Positions 1 to 11,047 of a stretch of 64,000 bases of DNA are shown one piece after another. The DNA comes from Castanea sativa (Eukaryota; Streptophyta; Magnoliopsida; Fagales; Fagaceae): NCBI RefSeq assembly GCF_040712315.1, contig NC_134024.1, positions 29,069,158 through 29,133,157 of the forward strand, read 5' to 3'. Each line of letters begins with the position of its first letter. Positions within the stretch are counted from its first letter, which is position 1. Position numbers and translations under genes: made by a program. The notes beneath the pieces are model-generated. The model worked only from the letters and a program-made list of their open reading frames with translations. It did no database searches and was not told where the DNA came from.

Positions 1-1348
1 CATTATCGCATCGGTTTGTAACATGTGAATTATCAACTAAGTCCTTTTAAAAAATATATATATTTTTTAACGATGATACCTATATTCAAACGTAGGATAA
101 AAATTTAATGGGTTTTGCTTTGCAGATGATACTTTCATTTGAGCTTCCATTTGCTCTAATCCCCCTCCTTAAATTTAGTAGCAGTGCCACACAAGAATTC
201 AATATATGTAAGTTGTTTTTGTACCCTTTTTTTTTAGAAGGGGCGAAGTCTTAAGGTGATAGGCTGAATTTGTAATGCCCATAAATGCAATTCATGTGTA
301 TAAGATTTAGATATGAGCAAAAATTAGGTACAATATTTAAGTGTTGTTCCTTAAGTTCCCCTCTTAGGATTCTGTCATGTGAATTTTTTCTCATGAGATG
401 GAAGTATATTTTTTAGCTAAGTAGCCACATAACTGAATCTAAAGAGAAGAACATAAGAAACGGCATCTAAGGTATTGTACTTAAGTTTTTTCCTTTAGAT
501 ATAGTCTTTTAGATACTTTATCTTAGATTTGTCTATTAAGTTCAATCATATAACTACATTGCTCAGTATAGCATAAATATAATGAATTTCTTTTAATGAA
601 AATTAAATTAAATTATATGGCATATTGATTAATGCAGTCACATGATTGAATTTAATTAAAAAACATAATTTATAACACCTAGGTAACCATATTTAAGTTT
701 AAAGGTATGTTTCTGATGGTTGAATAAGAGATCTGAGGTTCAATCCCCCTACACCAAAAACCAATTGGTGTCTTGGTCTGATGATAAAGAGCTATTATCA
801 GGAGTGGACGTTATCAGTTGAAAACTAGTTCAAAAAATGAAAAATTTTGAAGGTATGAATTAGATGGCCAAAGCAAGCAAAGCATAATAAATAAATTTAA
901 AAAAAAAAACCACATTTTTGTTTCTATTACACACACAGACAAGAAGAAAGAAAGAGTAAGGCAAACATCCTTTTATTAACTAAGCATCGGGCGATTATGC
1001 TTGTAGGTTATTGTGATCTCGTGGATCCTAGGCATAGGAATCATTGGAATCAACATCTACTACCTGAGCACAGGCTTTGTGGGTTGGGTAATTCACAACA
1101 ATTTACCAAAGGTTGTAAATGTGTTCATTGGGCTCATAGTGTTTCCCTTAATGCTCATCTACATCTTAGCAATCATCTATCTTACCATTCGAAAAGACAT
1201 TGTTGTAACATTTGTTGAGCCTATAAAGCATGACCACCCAGTAACCCAAAACAACATGGAACACGGGTTAGGCAATTCTTGTGAGGTGGGCGAGTTCAAT
1301 CACATTCCTTACAGAGAGGATTTGGCTGATATCCCACTACCAGAGTGA
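1..1348 (+). CDS. NRAMP metal transporter, copy A, 3' end only
   Basis: This is the last part of a natural resistance-associated macrophage protein gene, a proton-coupled transporter of divalent metals (Mn, Fe and similar) in plant membranes. Three exons are visible. Bases 1-13 encode ..IIAS and are followed by a GT donor. Bases 126-207 (after TTTGCAG, before GTAAG) encode [17 protein letters not shown], a helix conserved in plant NRAMPs. Bases 1007-1348 encode 113 residues with two hydrophobic helices (start [10 protein letters not shown], later [15 protein letters not shown]) and a hydrophilic tail ending in ..DLADIPLPE and TGA. The tail resembles the NRAMP1/NRAMP5-type group by recall. One oddity: exon 126-207 ends in phase 1, but the last exon reads correctly only from phase 0, so canonical sites leave a 2-base mismatch. 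Either a TA was lost at the donor or splicing differs. The 5' part of the gene lies before the window, so I cannot say whether the gene is intact. Confidence 0.85.
696..850 (+). repeat. SINE-like repeat in the last intron of NRAMP copy A
   Basis: A short repeat containing GAGGTTCAATCCCC, which resembles the B box of a tRNA-derived Pol III promoter, followed by ACACCAAAAACC and TTGGTCTGATGATAAAGAGC and an A-rich end. A second diverged copy lies at 56625-56765 with the same order of blocks (AAGAGATCTGGGATTTAATC, then ACTTGGTCTAATGATAAAGA). The B-box match and A-rich tail suggest a SINE. I did not find clear target duplications. Confidence 0.55.
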
Positions 1349-1653
1349 AGGGGTTTTTTATAGATCAAATGCAACAACAGCCAAGCCAAGGTATATCGTT
1401 AGTGGTAGGGAGCTCCAAGTTAAATGTGACTCGAACTTTCTTCGAGTTCATCTAAGGCTTTCCTCCTATGGAAATCGTACGTAATTTCAAACCACCTATT
1501 GTAGTTTCCATTGTTCAATTGTAAGTTTATATTGAACATTTTTGTTTGCCTTTAATGAAATTCGACTTTTCATAATAGCTATTTAGTCTCATGATAAATC
1601 ATTGATGAACTTAAGTCTCGTGATATAGGAGAATGAGGAGAGAAAATGGGAGA
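1349..1653. other. 3' flank of NRAMP copy A
   Basis: AT-rich sequence directly downstream of the copy A stop. It probably holds the 3' UTR and polyadenylation region: an AATGAAA-like signal is near 1553. I see no other coding sequence. Confidence 0.4.
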
Positions 1654-2288
1654 TGTTAAGTTTTAAACCCCTTAACACAATATGTTTAACCTAATATTAA
1701 GCCAAGTTGATTAAGAAGTTTGATAATGAAATCTAGGTTAAACAAATATGTGTAGAACAAAAAAAAATGTGGAAACTAAAGAACACAAAGATCTAATGAC
1801 CCAGGAAAATGTAATCGGTAAAAAACCTAGGGAGGATTTAACCTAACTATCCTCAAGGTGAAAACAGATCTACTATGAAAGAATTGAAGTTTGTACAATA
1901 AGCTTTAACCCACAATGTATGAAGGTAAACACCTCTGGATCTCACAAAAGATTCAACACACAACTCATAAAAGACTTCTAAAACATAGCTAAGGTTTTTC
2001 CTTTTATACTTGAAGTAAAAAACTTAACACGTCATATGGGCTTGGGCTAGTTTCATAATATTGCAGAATTCTCTCATTTTGTGAGATTCAATCGATCGAG
2101 TCTAATTTTTGATCGATCGAGCCTTGCAGAATTTGACCATTAAATTCTTGCAATTACTTGATTTAAACATTACATAAAACCAATCTTTGAGCAAGTCTAA
2201 ACCTAGACTAAATGTTTTAATTATGGTTTGCCAACATATACAAAGTGAAGTTCTAATACATTAGTTCCTAAAGTCTTAGAACCTAACA
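1654..2288 (-). mobile_element. Solo LTR, Copia-type, TSD GGAGA
   Basis: A 635-bp block starts TGTTAAGTTTTAAACC and ends AGAACCTAACA, flanked on both sides by the 5-bp direct repeat GGAGA (1649-1653 and 2289-2293). It shares the block GGAGGATTTAACCTA with the LTRs of element 0 and, inverted, with the LTR at 10093-11047, so it is an LTR reading on the minus strand. It contains GATCGATCGAG motifs at about 2091-2125. There is no internal region, so this is a solo LTR left by recombination. Confidence 0.85.
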
Positions 2289-2307
2289 GGAGAAATTTTT
2301 GAGATTT

Positions 2308-3153
2308 TGTTAGGTTTTAGGGGTAAACTGGATTGTTTAACCTAATAATTAACCGAGTGAATATTTAGATTTATTTTTCAAATCTAGGTTAAAACAAAAC
2401 AATCATATCATGTAAAACAGTGGAAAAGTAAATAACTCAACGATATGATGACCTAGGAAAACCAAACCGGTAAAAAACTTAGGGAGGATTTAACCTAGCT
2501 ATCCTCAAGGTAAAAAGCAAATCCACTAGAAAGAATTGAAGTTTACAAAAAGACTTAGAACACTAACATCCTATTGCTATAACATGTAGAACTTACTGAC
2601 ACGACAACGTGCAAGCTCCGAATCCACAGACTCCTTCTCTCTTTGGACTTTGCACCAACACAAACTCACTTGCTTGTGACTTTGAGACTCCACTCAAAGG
2701 TTTTGGATCTCCTTAGACATTGATCTTGTATGTAGCAACTTCTACAATACTGAATCTTGAGATTCTTTAAGGAATAATACCGATAGAAGACTTTAGAGAG
2801 TTTTCGATACAAAACCCTATATCTACAAAATAGGCACAAGATGCACTCTAATCTCTCGAAAAACTTTGAAAACCTTTTCTAGAGTTAGCTTATAATGTCC
2901 ATTAAATACTGGAAAAAACAGCTTGCGATTTGGGCTTCAAATTGTCAAGTTATGGGCTTTTTACGTTTATTGATTTTTTGCTGATATGAAACTTTCAATC
3001 GATCAAGTACCAATTGAAAGAAATAGATTGTAACTCATTTTTTTTCATCCTGAACTTGATTTTTTTGTCTTGGACTTGAAAGTACACTATTCTAAACCAA
3101 TGAGACTTACTTTTTTTCTTGGTTTACCAACATTACAAACTCAAAACTTAACA
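2308..3153 (-). repeat. 3' LTR of element 0
   Basis: It starts TGTTAGGTTTTAGG and ends AAAACTTAACA. Its partner is at 5861-6713, and they share TTGCACCAACACAA and AAACCCTA blocks. It contains TCGATCAAGTACCAAT, a motif that recurs in the interior of the same element at about 4147. Confidence 0.85.
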
Positions 3154-4145
3154 ATCTCCCCATTTGGCAATCCATGACAAAACACACATACAACATAATG
3201 CCCATATACAATAAAATGCCCAAATACATCACAAATCCCAATCTAAGGCTCCTAACCTAGAAGTTGCAAGAAGAGACAGAAGATCTTGATCAGAATATAC
3301 CTATCTTTCCTAAAACACTCAAAAGAACACAACAACGCATGTGTGGAAAGAAAGACATATAAACAATATGAAACACAATATAAAAATAAAAGTAAACTAA
3401 CTCTCCCCCTAAGTTAGTTTCATCAAAAACTTTTCTTGTCTCCCCTTTCAAAAGCAATTTCATCTCCCCCTAAACAAAACATTTTAAAAACATTTTCCAA
3501 ATTTCATATATTTCTCCCCCTTTTTGTCACGTATTGACAAAGACAACCCAATCAAAGAGTAAACAGAAAACATATGTAACAAAGGATAAGAGGAAATAGA
3601 GAATCAAGGAAACAATTCCCCCTATGGTCGACATAGGTTTTAAAAACATCTTTCTCCCCCTATAAAAATAGGAAAACAAGACATGTTTTGGGAAAAATTT
3701 AGGATGTGGGAATAACTAAAAACACACATAAGTTGATGATACACTTGAAGAAAAAAAATAATTCTCTCTTTCAAAATATGCAAACTTGACACTATCTAAC
3801 CTATAAACAGTTACATGAGTAGAGAAAATATTTGCACATTATTATCCATCATATCTTTTTTTTTTTTTTTTTTTTTATAATTATTCTCAATTTTCAGCAG
3901 TTCATGCATCAAAAATAGCATATACTAAACTGTACAAAACTCAAAAATTAATCAATCAATTTTTAAATCAAGTTGAGTACCCAATTGAGCAAAGTGTATG
4001 CGTGTTGTGTGAAAACAATGAAAGATATGATTGCAAAAATGCAAGATGGATACTAAAAACAATGCGATGCATGTGAATTCTAAACACAAATGATGCATGA
4101 AAAGACAGATTGGTCAAAAACTTAAAAACTGAAAAATTTTCAGTT

Positions 4146-4260
4146 TCGATCGATCAAGTATTAATCAAGAATCAATCGAATTAGACAGAGAGTTTTACTG
4201 TAAAACCTGAACATTTTCGATCGGTTGAATATATGATTCGATCGGTCGAGACTTGGAAAA
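4146..4260 (-). promoter_or_regulatory. Internal GATCGATC motif cluster of element 0
   Basis: About 115 bp hold TTTCGATCGATCAAGTA, AATCAATCGAAT, TTTCGATCGGTTGAA and GATTCGATCGGTCGAG. The same core TCGATCAAGTA occurs in the element's own LTR (about 2998-3010). The role is inferred from equivalent clusters in elements 1-4, where they sit upstream of an apparent internal promoter. In element 0 the downstream ORF is gone. Confidence 0.45.
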
Positions 4261-4634
4261 CTTGAATATTTTGAAAACCTAAAATTGTTTTGCAGAAACA
4301 CTTTTCAAAACAGGATTTCATGAAATGAATTGCATGTGAATGATTTCAGATGTTTTCAAAAACCCATTGTCTTCAAACATCACAAATGGTATAATCTTGG
4401 ATGGCCACGCTAGTTTACACACAATCTCATGTACAAGATTTAGCAAAGACTTACTTGTGATGTGTGTTCAACTAGTAAGAGCACGAGATACATATAAGGT
4501 GATATGTAGATAGTAATCAATCAAATTTCTACATCATCCATCACAAATGTTTGAAAGTGACTATCACCTAAAGTGTTACATCCCATAACTCCCACAAACT
4601 CTCACATCTCCTAGAAAACAAGCTTGCAATAATG

Positions 4635-4636
<2 letters not shown>

Positions 4637-4688
<52 letters not shown>
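4637..4688. repeat. (TA)n microsatellite
   Basis: About 52 bp of uninterrupted TA dinucleotides within the spacer of element 0. Confidence 0.95.
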
Positions 4689-4691
<3 letters not shown>

Positions 4692-5564
4692 CCTTATCAT
4701 ATATTTTTTAAGCATATTTTCTTTTTCAACTTCTCTTTTAAATGCAACACCTTATGATTTTTTTTATTTTATGTGCAAGTGCTACACTTTCTCGAGCACA
4801 AAAACTTTTTAAATGCACTAAGGTGTTCATGATTGGCTAGTAAACAGTGGTCAAATGGTTATTTATGCCTTTATCTTAAGATTTTTTTAGTCCATACAAT
4901 TAAGAGCATGTGACTTCAAAATCAACAGTATGTGATAAAAAACTATCAACAACTCACACAAAACATGCACTACATAGCTAAAACTAGCAAAGTGTAGAAA
5001 AATAAGCTTATCTAAGCTAAACAAGGTACACAGGCATGTTATGCAAAGATAATAGGCCAACCTCAATTACATATTCATGATGTGTAATACAAAAGAAAAA
5101 AAAATCTTTTTAGTTTCAAAAAAAAATATGACCAAAACTAAAAACACATATTATGCTAAATGATTAAAAATGCAAACGCAACGCATGACAGTGCTTAACT
5201 AAGCTATAGAGGGGACACAAGCAAGAAATATTAATTTCTTAATTAACTCTTGAGCACATGTACAAACTAGTACATACTCACACAAAATCAGAAATAGCTT
5301 AGCACTTATATAACACATACTATTCAAGTTTCTTTACAATGTCAAGCATGTTCTAAATCAAGAGAGAGATATTATAACTCATGTTATCCTCAAACAAATA
5401 AAACAAGACACAAAATAAAATATTTTTGTCTTTTTGAAATATTTCAACGCTTTTGGATTTTTTTTTTTAACAAAACAACCTAAAAAAATCAGACAACCAA
5501 AAATAGAAAGAAAACATGTCCACAAATAATTGACAAAATTAAATCAGGGATAAGTAAGAAACAC

Positions 5565-5850
5565 TCACCTTAGAGAAACTTTTCTTACCCATATAGCATG
5601 AGTCTTTAGCTTTGTAGGTGAAAATCTATGAGAAGCAGAGTGTATTTGATGAATTACACCAATCTTCTGAGAAAGACTGAAATGCTGCAAATTCCTTTCA
5701 CAAGCCTCAAAAAGATCAACTGAAACAATAGTGTCATTTTTATTCAAACCATCACAATTAAAAATAGTAAGACACTTAAAATTATCCACGATAACAGAGA
5801 TCAAGGATCAACTCTAGGTATAATAACCTAAATCAAGAGCTAACCCACTC
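5565..5850 (-). pseudogene. gag remnant of element 0
   Basis: A minus-strand frame of 79 codons (5804-5565) ends in THAIWVRKVSLR. This matches the gag C-terminal signature seen in elements 1 (TRKVWVKKGTHA) and 2 (SRLTRTHAFHL). The N-terminal domain, coiled coil and CCHC knuckles are missing, so start and end of gag have been joined by deletion. It is not expected to make a functional capsid protein. Confidence 0.6.
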
Positions 5851-5860
5851 TAATACCACT

Positions 5861-6713
5861 TGTTTGGTTTTAGATCCTTGTAAACTAGATTTTTTAACTT
5901 AATTAATTACCCAAGTGAATACTTAGGTTTATTATTCAAATCTAGGTTAAAACAAAGCAATCATATCATGCAAAACAGCGGAAAAGTAAATAATACAACG
6001 ATATAATGACCCAACAAAACCAAATCGGTAAAAAACCTAGAGAGGATTTAACCTAAATATTCTCAAGATAAAAAGAAAATCCACTAGAAAGAATTGAAGT
6101 TTACAATAAGACTTAGACCACTAACATCCTATTGCTACCACATGTAGAACTTACTGACACGATCACGTGCAAGCTCCAAATCCATAAATTCCTTCTCTTT
6201 TTGGACTTTGCACCAACACAAGCTCACCTACTTATGACTTTGAGACTCCACTCAAAGGTTTTCATTCTCCTTAGACGTTGATCTTGTTTGCAACAACTTC
6301 TACAACACCGGATCTTGAGATTCTTTAAGGAATGACGCCGGTAAAAGACTTTAGAGAGCTTTTGGGTACAAAACCCTAGATCTACAAAAGTGGCACAAGA
6401 TGCACTCTAATCTCTCTAAAAAACTCTAAAAACCCTCTCTAGGGTTAGCTTATAATGTCCTTTAAATGTAGGAAAAAACAACTTGCGATTTGGGCTTCAA
6501 TTGGTCAAGTTATGGGCTTTTTACATTTGCTAATTTTTTGCTGATGTGCGACTTTCGACCTATTGAGTACCAATCGAACGAAACAAATTATAACTCTTTT
6601 TTTTTCATCCCGAACTTGAGTTTTTTGTCTTGGACTTGAAAGAACACTATTCTAAACTAGTGAGACTTACTTTTTGTCATGGTTTGCCAACATTACAAAC
6701 TCAAAACCCAATT
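5861..6713 (-). repeat. 5' LTR of element 0
   Basis: It starts TGTTTGGTTTTAGATCC and is next to the primer-site complement. It aligns along its length with 2308-3153. Its last three bases are ATT instead of ACA, but the GATTT target duplication follows at the expected position. Confidence 0.82.
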
Positions 6714-6821
6714 GATTTGATTTCAATAAGTCAGTCAACAAAAAAAAAGAAGGAAATATTTGGTTTGTTAGTTGGTGAAATCCCAATACTGATTTGAATA
6801 TTGTGTCTCCCAACCCTCTCC

Positions 6822-7220
6822 TCAAGTTAGAGCATGAATGTCAAACTTGTAATCTGGGTGACAAAATTGATCTCTGCCAAGAGGCTTAGTGAAGAAGCCA
6901 GCAATACGAGAAGTTCATATTTATCTAGCTTCAATCTTTTCATAAATAAGGTGGCAATCCAGTACAATATGTTCGGTTTGCTAGCGGATGATGATGAGAT
7001 TAATAAGGATATGGAGTATTACTTTGTTGTCACAATAAAGTCTCATATGGCCATTATGGTTGATGCCATGGTCCCTGAGAAGCTATTGAAGCAAAATGAG
7101 TTCATATGTGGAGGTCATGATATAATATTCGGCTTAAGCAGAGGAGTGAGAGACACTAGTTTAGTGCTTGATCTTCCAAGAGATGGGGTAGTTACCCAAA
7201 AAAATCCAATAGTTGGTTAG
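6822..7220 (-). pseudogene. Copia RNase H fragment
   Basis: On the minus strand the translation shows the C-terminal end of a Copia polyprotein in several frames. In order: a SWK-like block, AEYYIM, a TYELILLQ-LLRDHGI block, RLYCDNK, TEHIVLDCHLIYEKIEA and a final FFTKPLGRDQF. These match the RNase H region and the 'DI(F/L)TK' tail of Copia pol. A stop and a purine-rich stretch with GAGGAGAGGG follow (about 6785-6822), as expected before a 3' LTR. Stops and frameshifts break it. It is the only pol-derived Copia coding sequence I recognise in the window, and it lies outside elements 0-4. Confidence 0.8.
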
Positions 7221-7432
7221 AAATTTACCAAGTAGTTGGACAAGAACCTAATCAACCACATCTGTTTCGAACACTAATTTGATAGTATAATTTTCTTTGG
7301 GAAAAAATAATTCCTATTTCCAATTTAAGCTTTCTTGGCTGATCCATTTGACCCTTTTCCGCCCTTTTCGCTTCTAGCACATAAATGGATCACCAAAGGT
7401 AATTGAATCATAAAATTAAGAACTTGTATAAT

Positions 7433-7433
<1 letters not shown>

Positions 7434-7472
<39 letters not shown>
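7434..7472. repeat. (CT)n microsatellite
   Basis: About 39 bp of TC/CT dinucleotides followed by a T-rich tract. Confidence 0.95.
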
Positions 7473-7476
<4 letters not shown>

Positions 7477-7689
7477 CTTTTTAATTTTTTTTTAAAAAAC
7501 CTGACCTAGAGTTAGAACCGTATACAAGTCAAAGCATTGGATGATTGAGTAGGTTGTGCATTCCCCGAAGAGTTGAACATGACATTTGAAGTAGATAACT
7601 GCTGTATTGAAAATTTGAAATGCATGATTGATGCCTAAATTTACATTTTACCCCTTGAACTATGACCTCCCTCCAAAGAAAGTTATAAC

Positions 7690-8725
7690 TGTTAAGTTAT
7701 GATTTTTCTCATAACATTTGTATTGGCTTATTCCATGACAAAAAGTGTTGTAATTGCATACATATATTTCCTTGTATTTTTGTGGAATTTATTTGTAATG
7801 GGTTTAGTATTTAGTGGTGGAGATTTGATGGAGACAGCTAAAAGTCACATGAGGAGCATATGCCAGAAGCTGAAGAGTTAAGGGCCAGCTATGGAAGTTG
7901 AAGAGACATGTGCTAGCTGTTTTCGTGACTCAGTTAACCCACGAATGACCCGCGAAAAACACTGGTTTGAGGATTTTTTAGTGTGACCAATTTGCCCATC
8001 ACTTATACTATATATATACTCTCATTACCCACAGAAATAGTAAGGAGCCTATTGAGAGAAAAACTCTAAGTGAGGTTTCTTGAACACACCCACCCTATTA
8101 GAGAGAGCTACTCATTCTTAGAGAAAAATCTTTGTATTCTCTTCTCATTCCCTCTCCCACTGTTATATCCATTGAGAGGAGATTTGTACTCAAACACTAC
8201 TCACACCCATTTAGAGTGTTGAGAGTGTTTTTGGAGCTTTGGGAAGCATTGGAAGATGCCAAGGATGACGGATGCAATATGGAGCTTATTACGGGATCCG
8301 GTAAGTTAGAGAAGATAAGGTTTGATGTAACCCTGTTGGAGTAAGAAGCTTGGAGGGCTTAGGTGCATCGGGTAGATTAGGCTTGGAGGGCTATTGCTAT
8401 TCATGTATCCCAACTTCATTCTCTAGTGGATTATTGACTGCTTGGAGGGCGGCAGAGAGGTTTTTCACCGAGTACTTCGGTTTCCTCTTTGATAACACAT
8501 CGTCGTGTTATCTTTGTGTTTGCATCTCTCTTCCCTTACTCTTTACCTTTTAATTATTGCTGTGGTTGTGATTAATTTTGGTTTGGAGTGTTTTACCAAT
8601 TTGGATTTAGCTTATATTCATCTTTCCATACATATGTTGTTTGTGTATAAGCTTGTGTTGGTTATTTTAATTTTTTTTTGGGGTCTAAACATTCATTAGT
8701 GTTTTATACGCTATTTGAAGTTTCA
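7690..8725 (+). mobile_element. Solo LTR of the element 1 family, TSD ATAAC
   Basis: A 1036-bp LTR starts TGTTAAGTTATGATTTT and ends TTTGAAGTTTCA, with ATAAC at 7685-7689 and 8726-8730. It is homologous to the LTRs at 15614, 28286 and 49410: shared blocks include TTCCATGACAAAAAGTGTTG with 49410 and TTATCTTTGTGTTTGCATCT with all. It has a TATATATACTCTCATTACCC promoter block near 8010. Weak versions of the family's CGCGAA motif lie just upstream (about 7921-7965). Confidence 0.88.
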
Positions 8726-9847
8726 ATAACCATGTACTATACTTAATCCCCTGCCTTTTGTTTTGAAATTAAGTCTAACAAAATTTAGCATTAAAAGACT
8801 AATTTACCTTTTATTGTTTGTGTTTTATTAGAGGAAAGGGTAGATTGGTCTTTTAATGCTACATTTCGTTAGATTTAACTAATAATGAGACACGTGTTAC
8901 ATAAGTTTTAGTTTAGAGAGTTAAATCGTGCATTCTTGTAGTTTAGGAGATAAGTGTAAAATGAGATACAATTAATGGTGAAAATGTGTAATTCTTATAG
9001 TTTACAACAAAAATGATTGTGATATGCCTTCATAAGTTGTTTTATTATTTGTGTGCCCTGTAATTCTTGCTTATTTATTTTATTTTAGAATTTTATTTGA
9101 ACTTTTTACTAGGAGACATAAAACTTCAATATTTGGATTTTTCACTCAAGAATTCATGACTAACCTCACATCAAAATATATATAATGCATTTTACATTCA
9201 ATTATTACATAAAATGAGATATTTTGTAAATAATGTAATGTGTGGTTAGAATTTTTTTTAGTACTCCTTACAAATGGTTCATCCCCTATACATTTTGAAT
9301 GACCTAAAAAGGAAGCAAATATCAGTAAATCCATCACTCATAAAAATAAAAATAAAAATAAAAATTGTAATAACATAAGAAAAATGTAATTTTATAAAAT
9401 CCTACAACCATTATGCTATGAAGAGAAGGTGACATAATTAACAATAAAGTGACTCCTCTTTTGACATAAACTTTTCCTCCAAAGCATTACCAAGGTGGAC
9501 TGAATGGACAAAAAATAGACCGAATATACCAAAATGGACTGAACTTGACGGAATAGACCAAATTGGACCATATGGACCGAAATACAACGTTGCTACAACT
9601 TAACAAGAGTGTAGTAAAAATAAATTATGCATTTTAGTTTGTACATATTATATAGACAAGACTTACTCCTTGTTAGACTCAATGCCTCACATAGACCAAG
9701 GCTCATGGAATTCCATTATTTTTGGTTCTTTACTGTTGCAGCACTTTTGGTTTTAGTTGATTACTTATGAAATAACATGTGCTGCTTTTATTGGTTCCAT
9801 GCTATTTTAAAATGCAAGTTTGATGGTTTGTAATGTGTAAACTTCAG
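8726..9847. other. Unassigned AT-rich DNA with transposon-like pieces
   Basis: I see no gene. Bases 8740-9005 share blocks (GTTTAGGAGATAAGTGTAAA and similar) with the terminal repeats of the 12640-14965 element, so they may be a relative of it. Bases 9494-9590 repeat a degenerate TGGAC(C)GAA(T)/TGGACCAAA unit in tandem. The stretch before 9848 reads as an intron ending TAAACTTCAG. Confidence 0.45.
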
Positions 9848-10092
9848 GTTTTTTCGCAGTGCGTTTGTTCATTGGTCATGGACACGGCACAATGGGATAT
9901 GTTGTCCCCTATTCTCTACTCTTTGGTTGTCAGTTTCTAGATAAGTTCAACCCTCTAAACAGTTTGAAAATAGAAAACAGGACTAGATAATGTTGAATAT
10001 CATTACATTTTATAATGAAATCTTAATTTATATCCCTGCTGTAAAAAGCGTCTACTGGTTGAGTTTGGCCCTGCTGGAACAACTACGAAAAC

Positions 10093-11047
10093 TGTTAGGT
10101 TCTAAGACCTTAGGGACTAATGTATTAGAACTTCAATATGTACTGTGTTGGCAAACCATGATCAAAACATTTAGTCTAGGTTTAGACTTGCTCAAAGTTT
10201 GGTTTAATCTAAGTTTGGAATCGAGTAGTTGTAGGAAATTACTGTTCTATTTCTGTATGGCTCGATCGATCGAAGAATAGACTCGATCGATCGAGAATCG
10301 TGCATCAGGAATTTTCTGTAGAATTTTAAGTCGGCCCAAACAGCAGTTCTAGCCCATTAAGGATTAGGGTTTCAGATCTACTTCTCCCACTATATAAAGG
10401 AAACCCTAAGCACTTTTTTAAAGGCTTCTATGAGAGAGAAGAGAGTGCCTCTTTTCGTTTTTAGGGTTTGTACTCAAAAGCCCTCTAGAGTACAAACCCT
10501 ATGAGAGAGAAGAGAGTGCCTCTGTTGCTCATATTGCTGTTTGTGTGAATCTCTTGGGAGATCTGAGAGGTGCTTGTCTTCACACAAGTTTAGGATTATC
10601 AAGAAGGAGATTTCTTCAAGAACTTGACGATCATTCAGTTGTTGCCATAAGAGCTTAACGATATACAAGCAGGAGTGCTTGTACTTGCTGGAGAATCCAA
10701 GAAAGAAGGCATTTGTGGTCTCGAAACTTGCACGTGGTCGTGTCAGTAAGTTTCGACTGGTGGGTAGCAATAGGATGTTGGTGGTCTAAGTCGCTATTGT
10801 ACAAACTTTGATTCTTTCATAGTGGATTCAGGTTTACCTTGAGGATAGCTAGGTTAAATCCTCCCCAAGTTTTTTACCGGTTTGGTTTTCCTGGGTCATC
10901 ATATCATTGTATTTTTATATTCTGCACTTTACATTGATATGATTATATGATTGTGTTAACCTAGATCTAAAATTTGGACGAAGTAATAACTTGGCTTGTT
11001 AACTAGGCTAATCCAATTGTGGTTTAAGGGGTCTAAATAACTCAACA
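10093..11047 (+). mobile_element. Solo LTR inside an RBR pseudogene exon, TSD AAAAC
   Basis: A 955-bp LTR starts TGTTAGGTTCTAAGACC and ends ATAACTCAACA, with perfect direct repeats AAAAC at 10088-10092 and 11048-11052. It splits the RBR reading GTTTK / TNRVPEM. It contains paired CTCGATCGATCGA motifs (10261-10305), then a TATATAAAGGAAACCC promoter block (about 10393). Related LTRs lie at 1654-2288 (inverted) and 13704-14599. Confidence 0.92.

Larger units (their letters stand above)
2308..6713 (-). mobile_element. Element 0: internally deleted Copia-type LTR element, TSD GATTT
   Basis: Two similar LTRs (2308-3153 and 5861-6713) bound a 2.7-kb interior on the minus strand. The target duplication GATTT is at 2303-2307 and 6714-6718. 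The right LTR's last bases have mutated away from CA. The reverse complement of a Met-tRNA primer site (TAATACCACT, 5851-5860) abuts the right LTR, and a polypurine tract complement (ATCTCCCC, from 3154) abuts the left one. The interior keeps only a gag remnant (5565-5850) and non-coding spacer. No polymerase and no second ORF remain. It is a deletion derivative of the same superfamily as elements 1-4. Confidence 0.88.

Noticed and set aside
6834..7220. 128-codon plus-strand frame
   Set aside because: It is the antisense of a Copia RNase H fragment, which explains the conserved motifs on the minus strand.
8132..8699. Short plus-strand frames in the 8.1-8.7 kb region
   Set aside because: They lie within a solo LTR and repeat in the other LTRs of the same family, where frames are not conserved.
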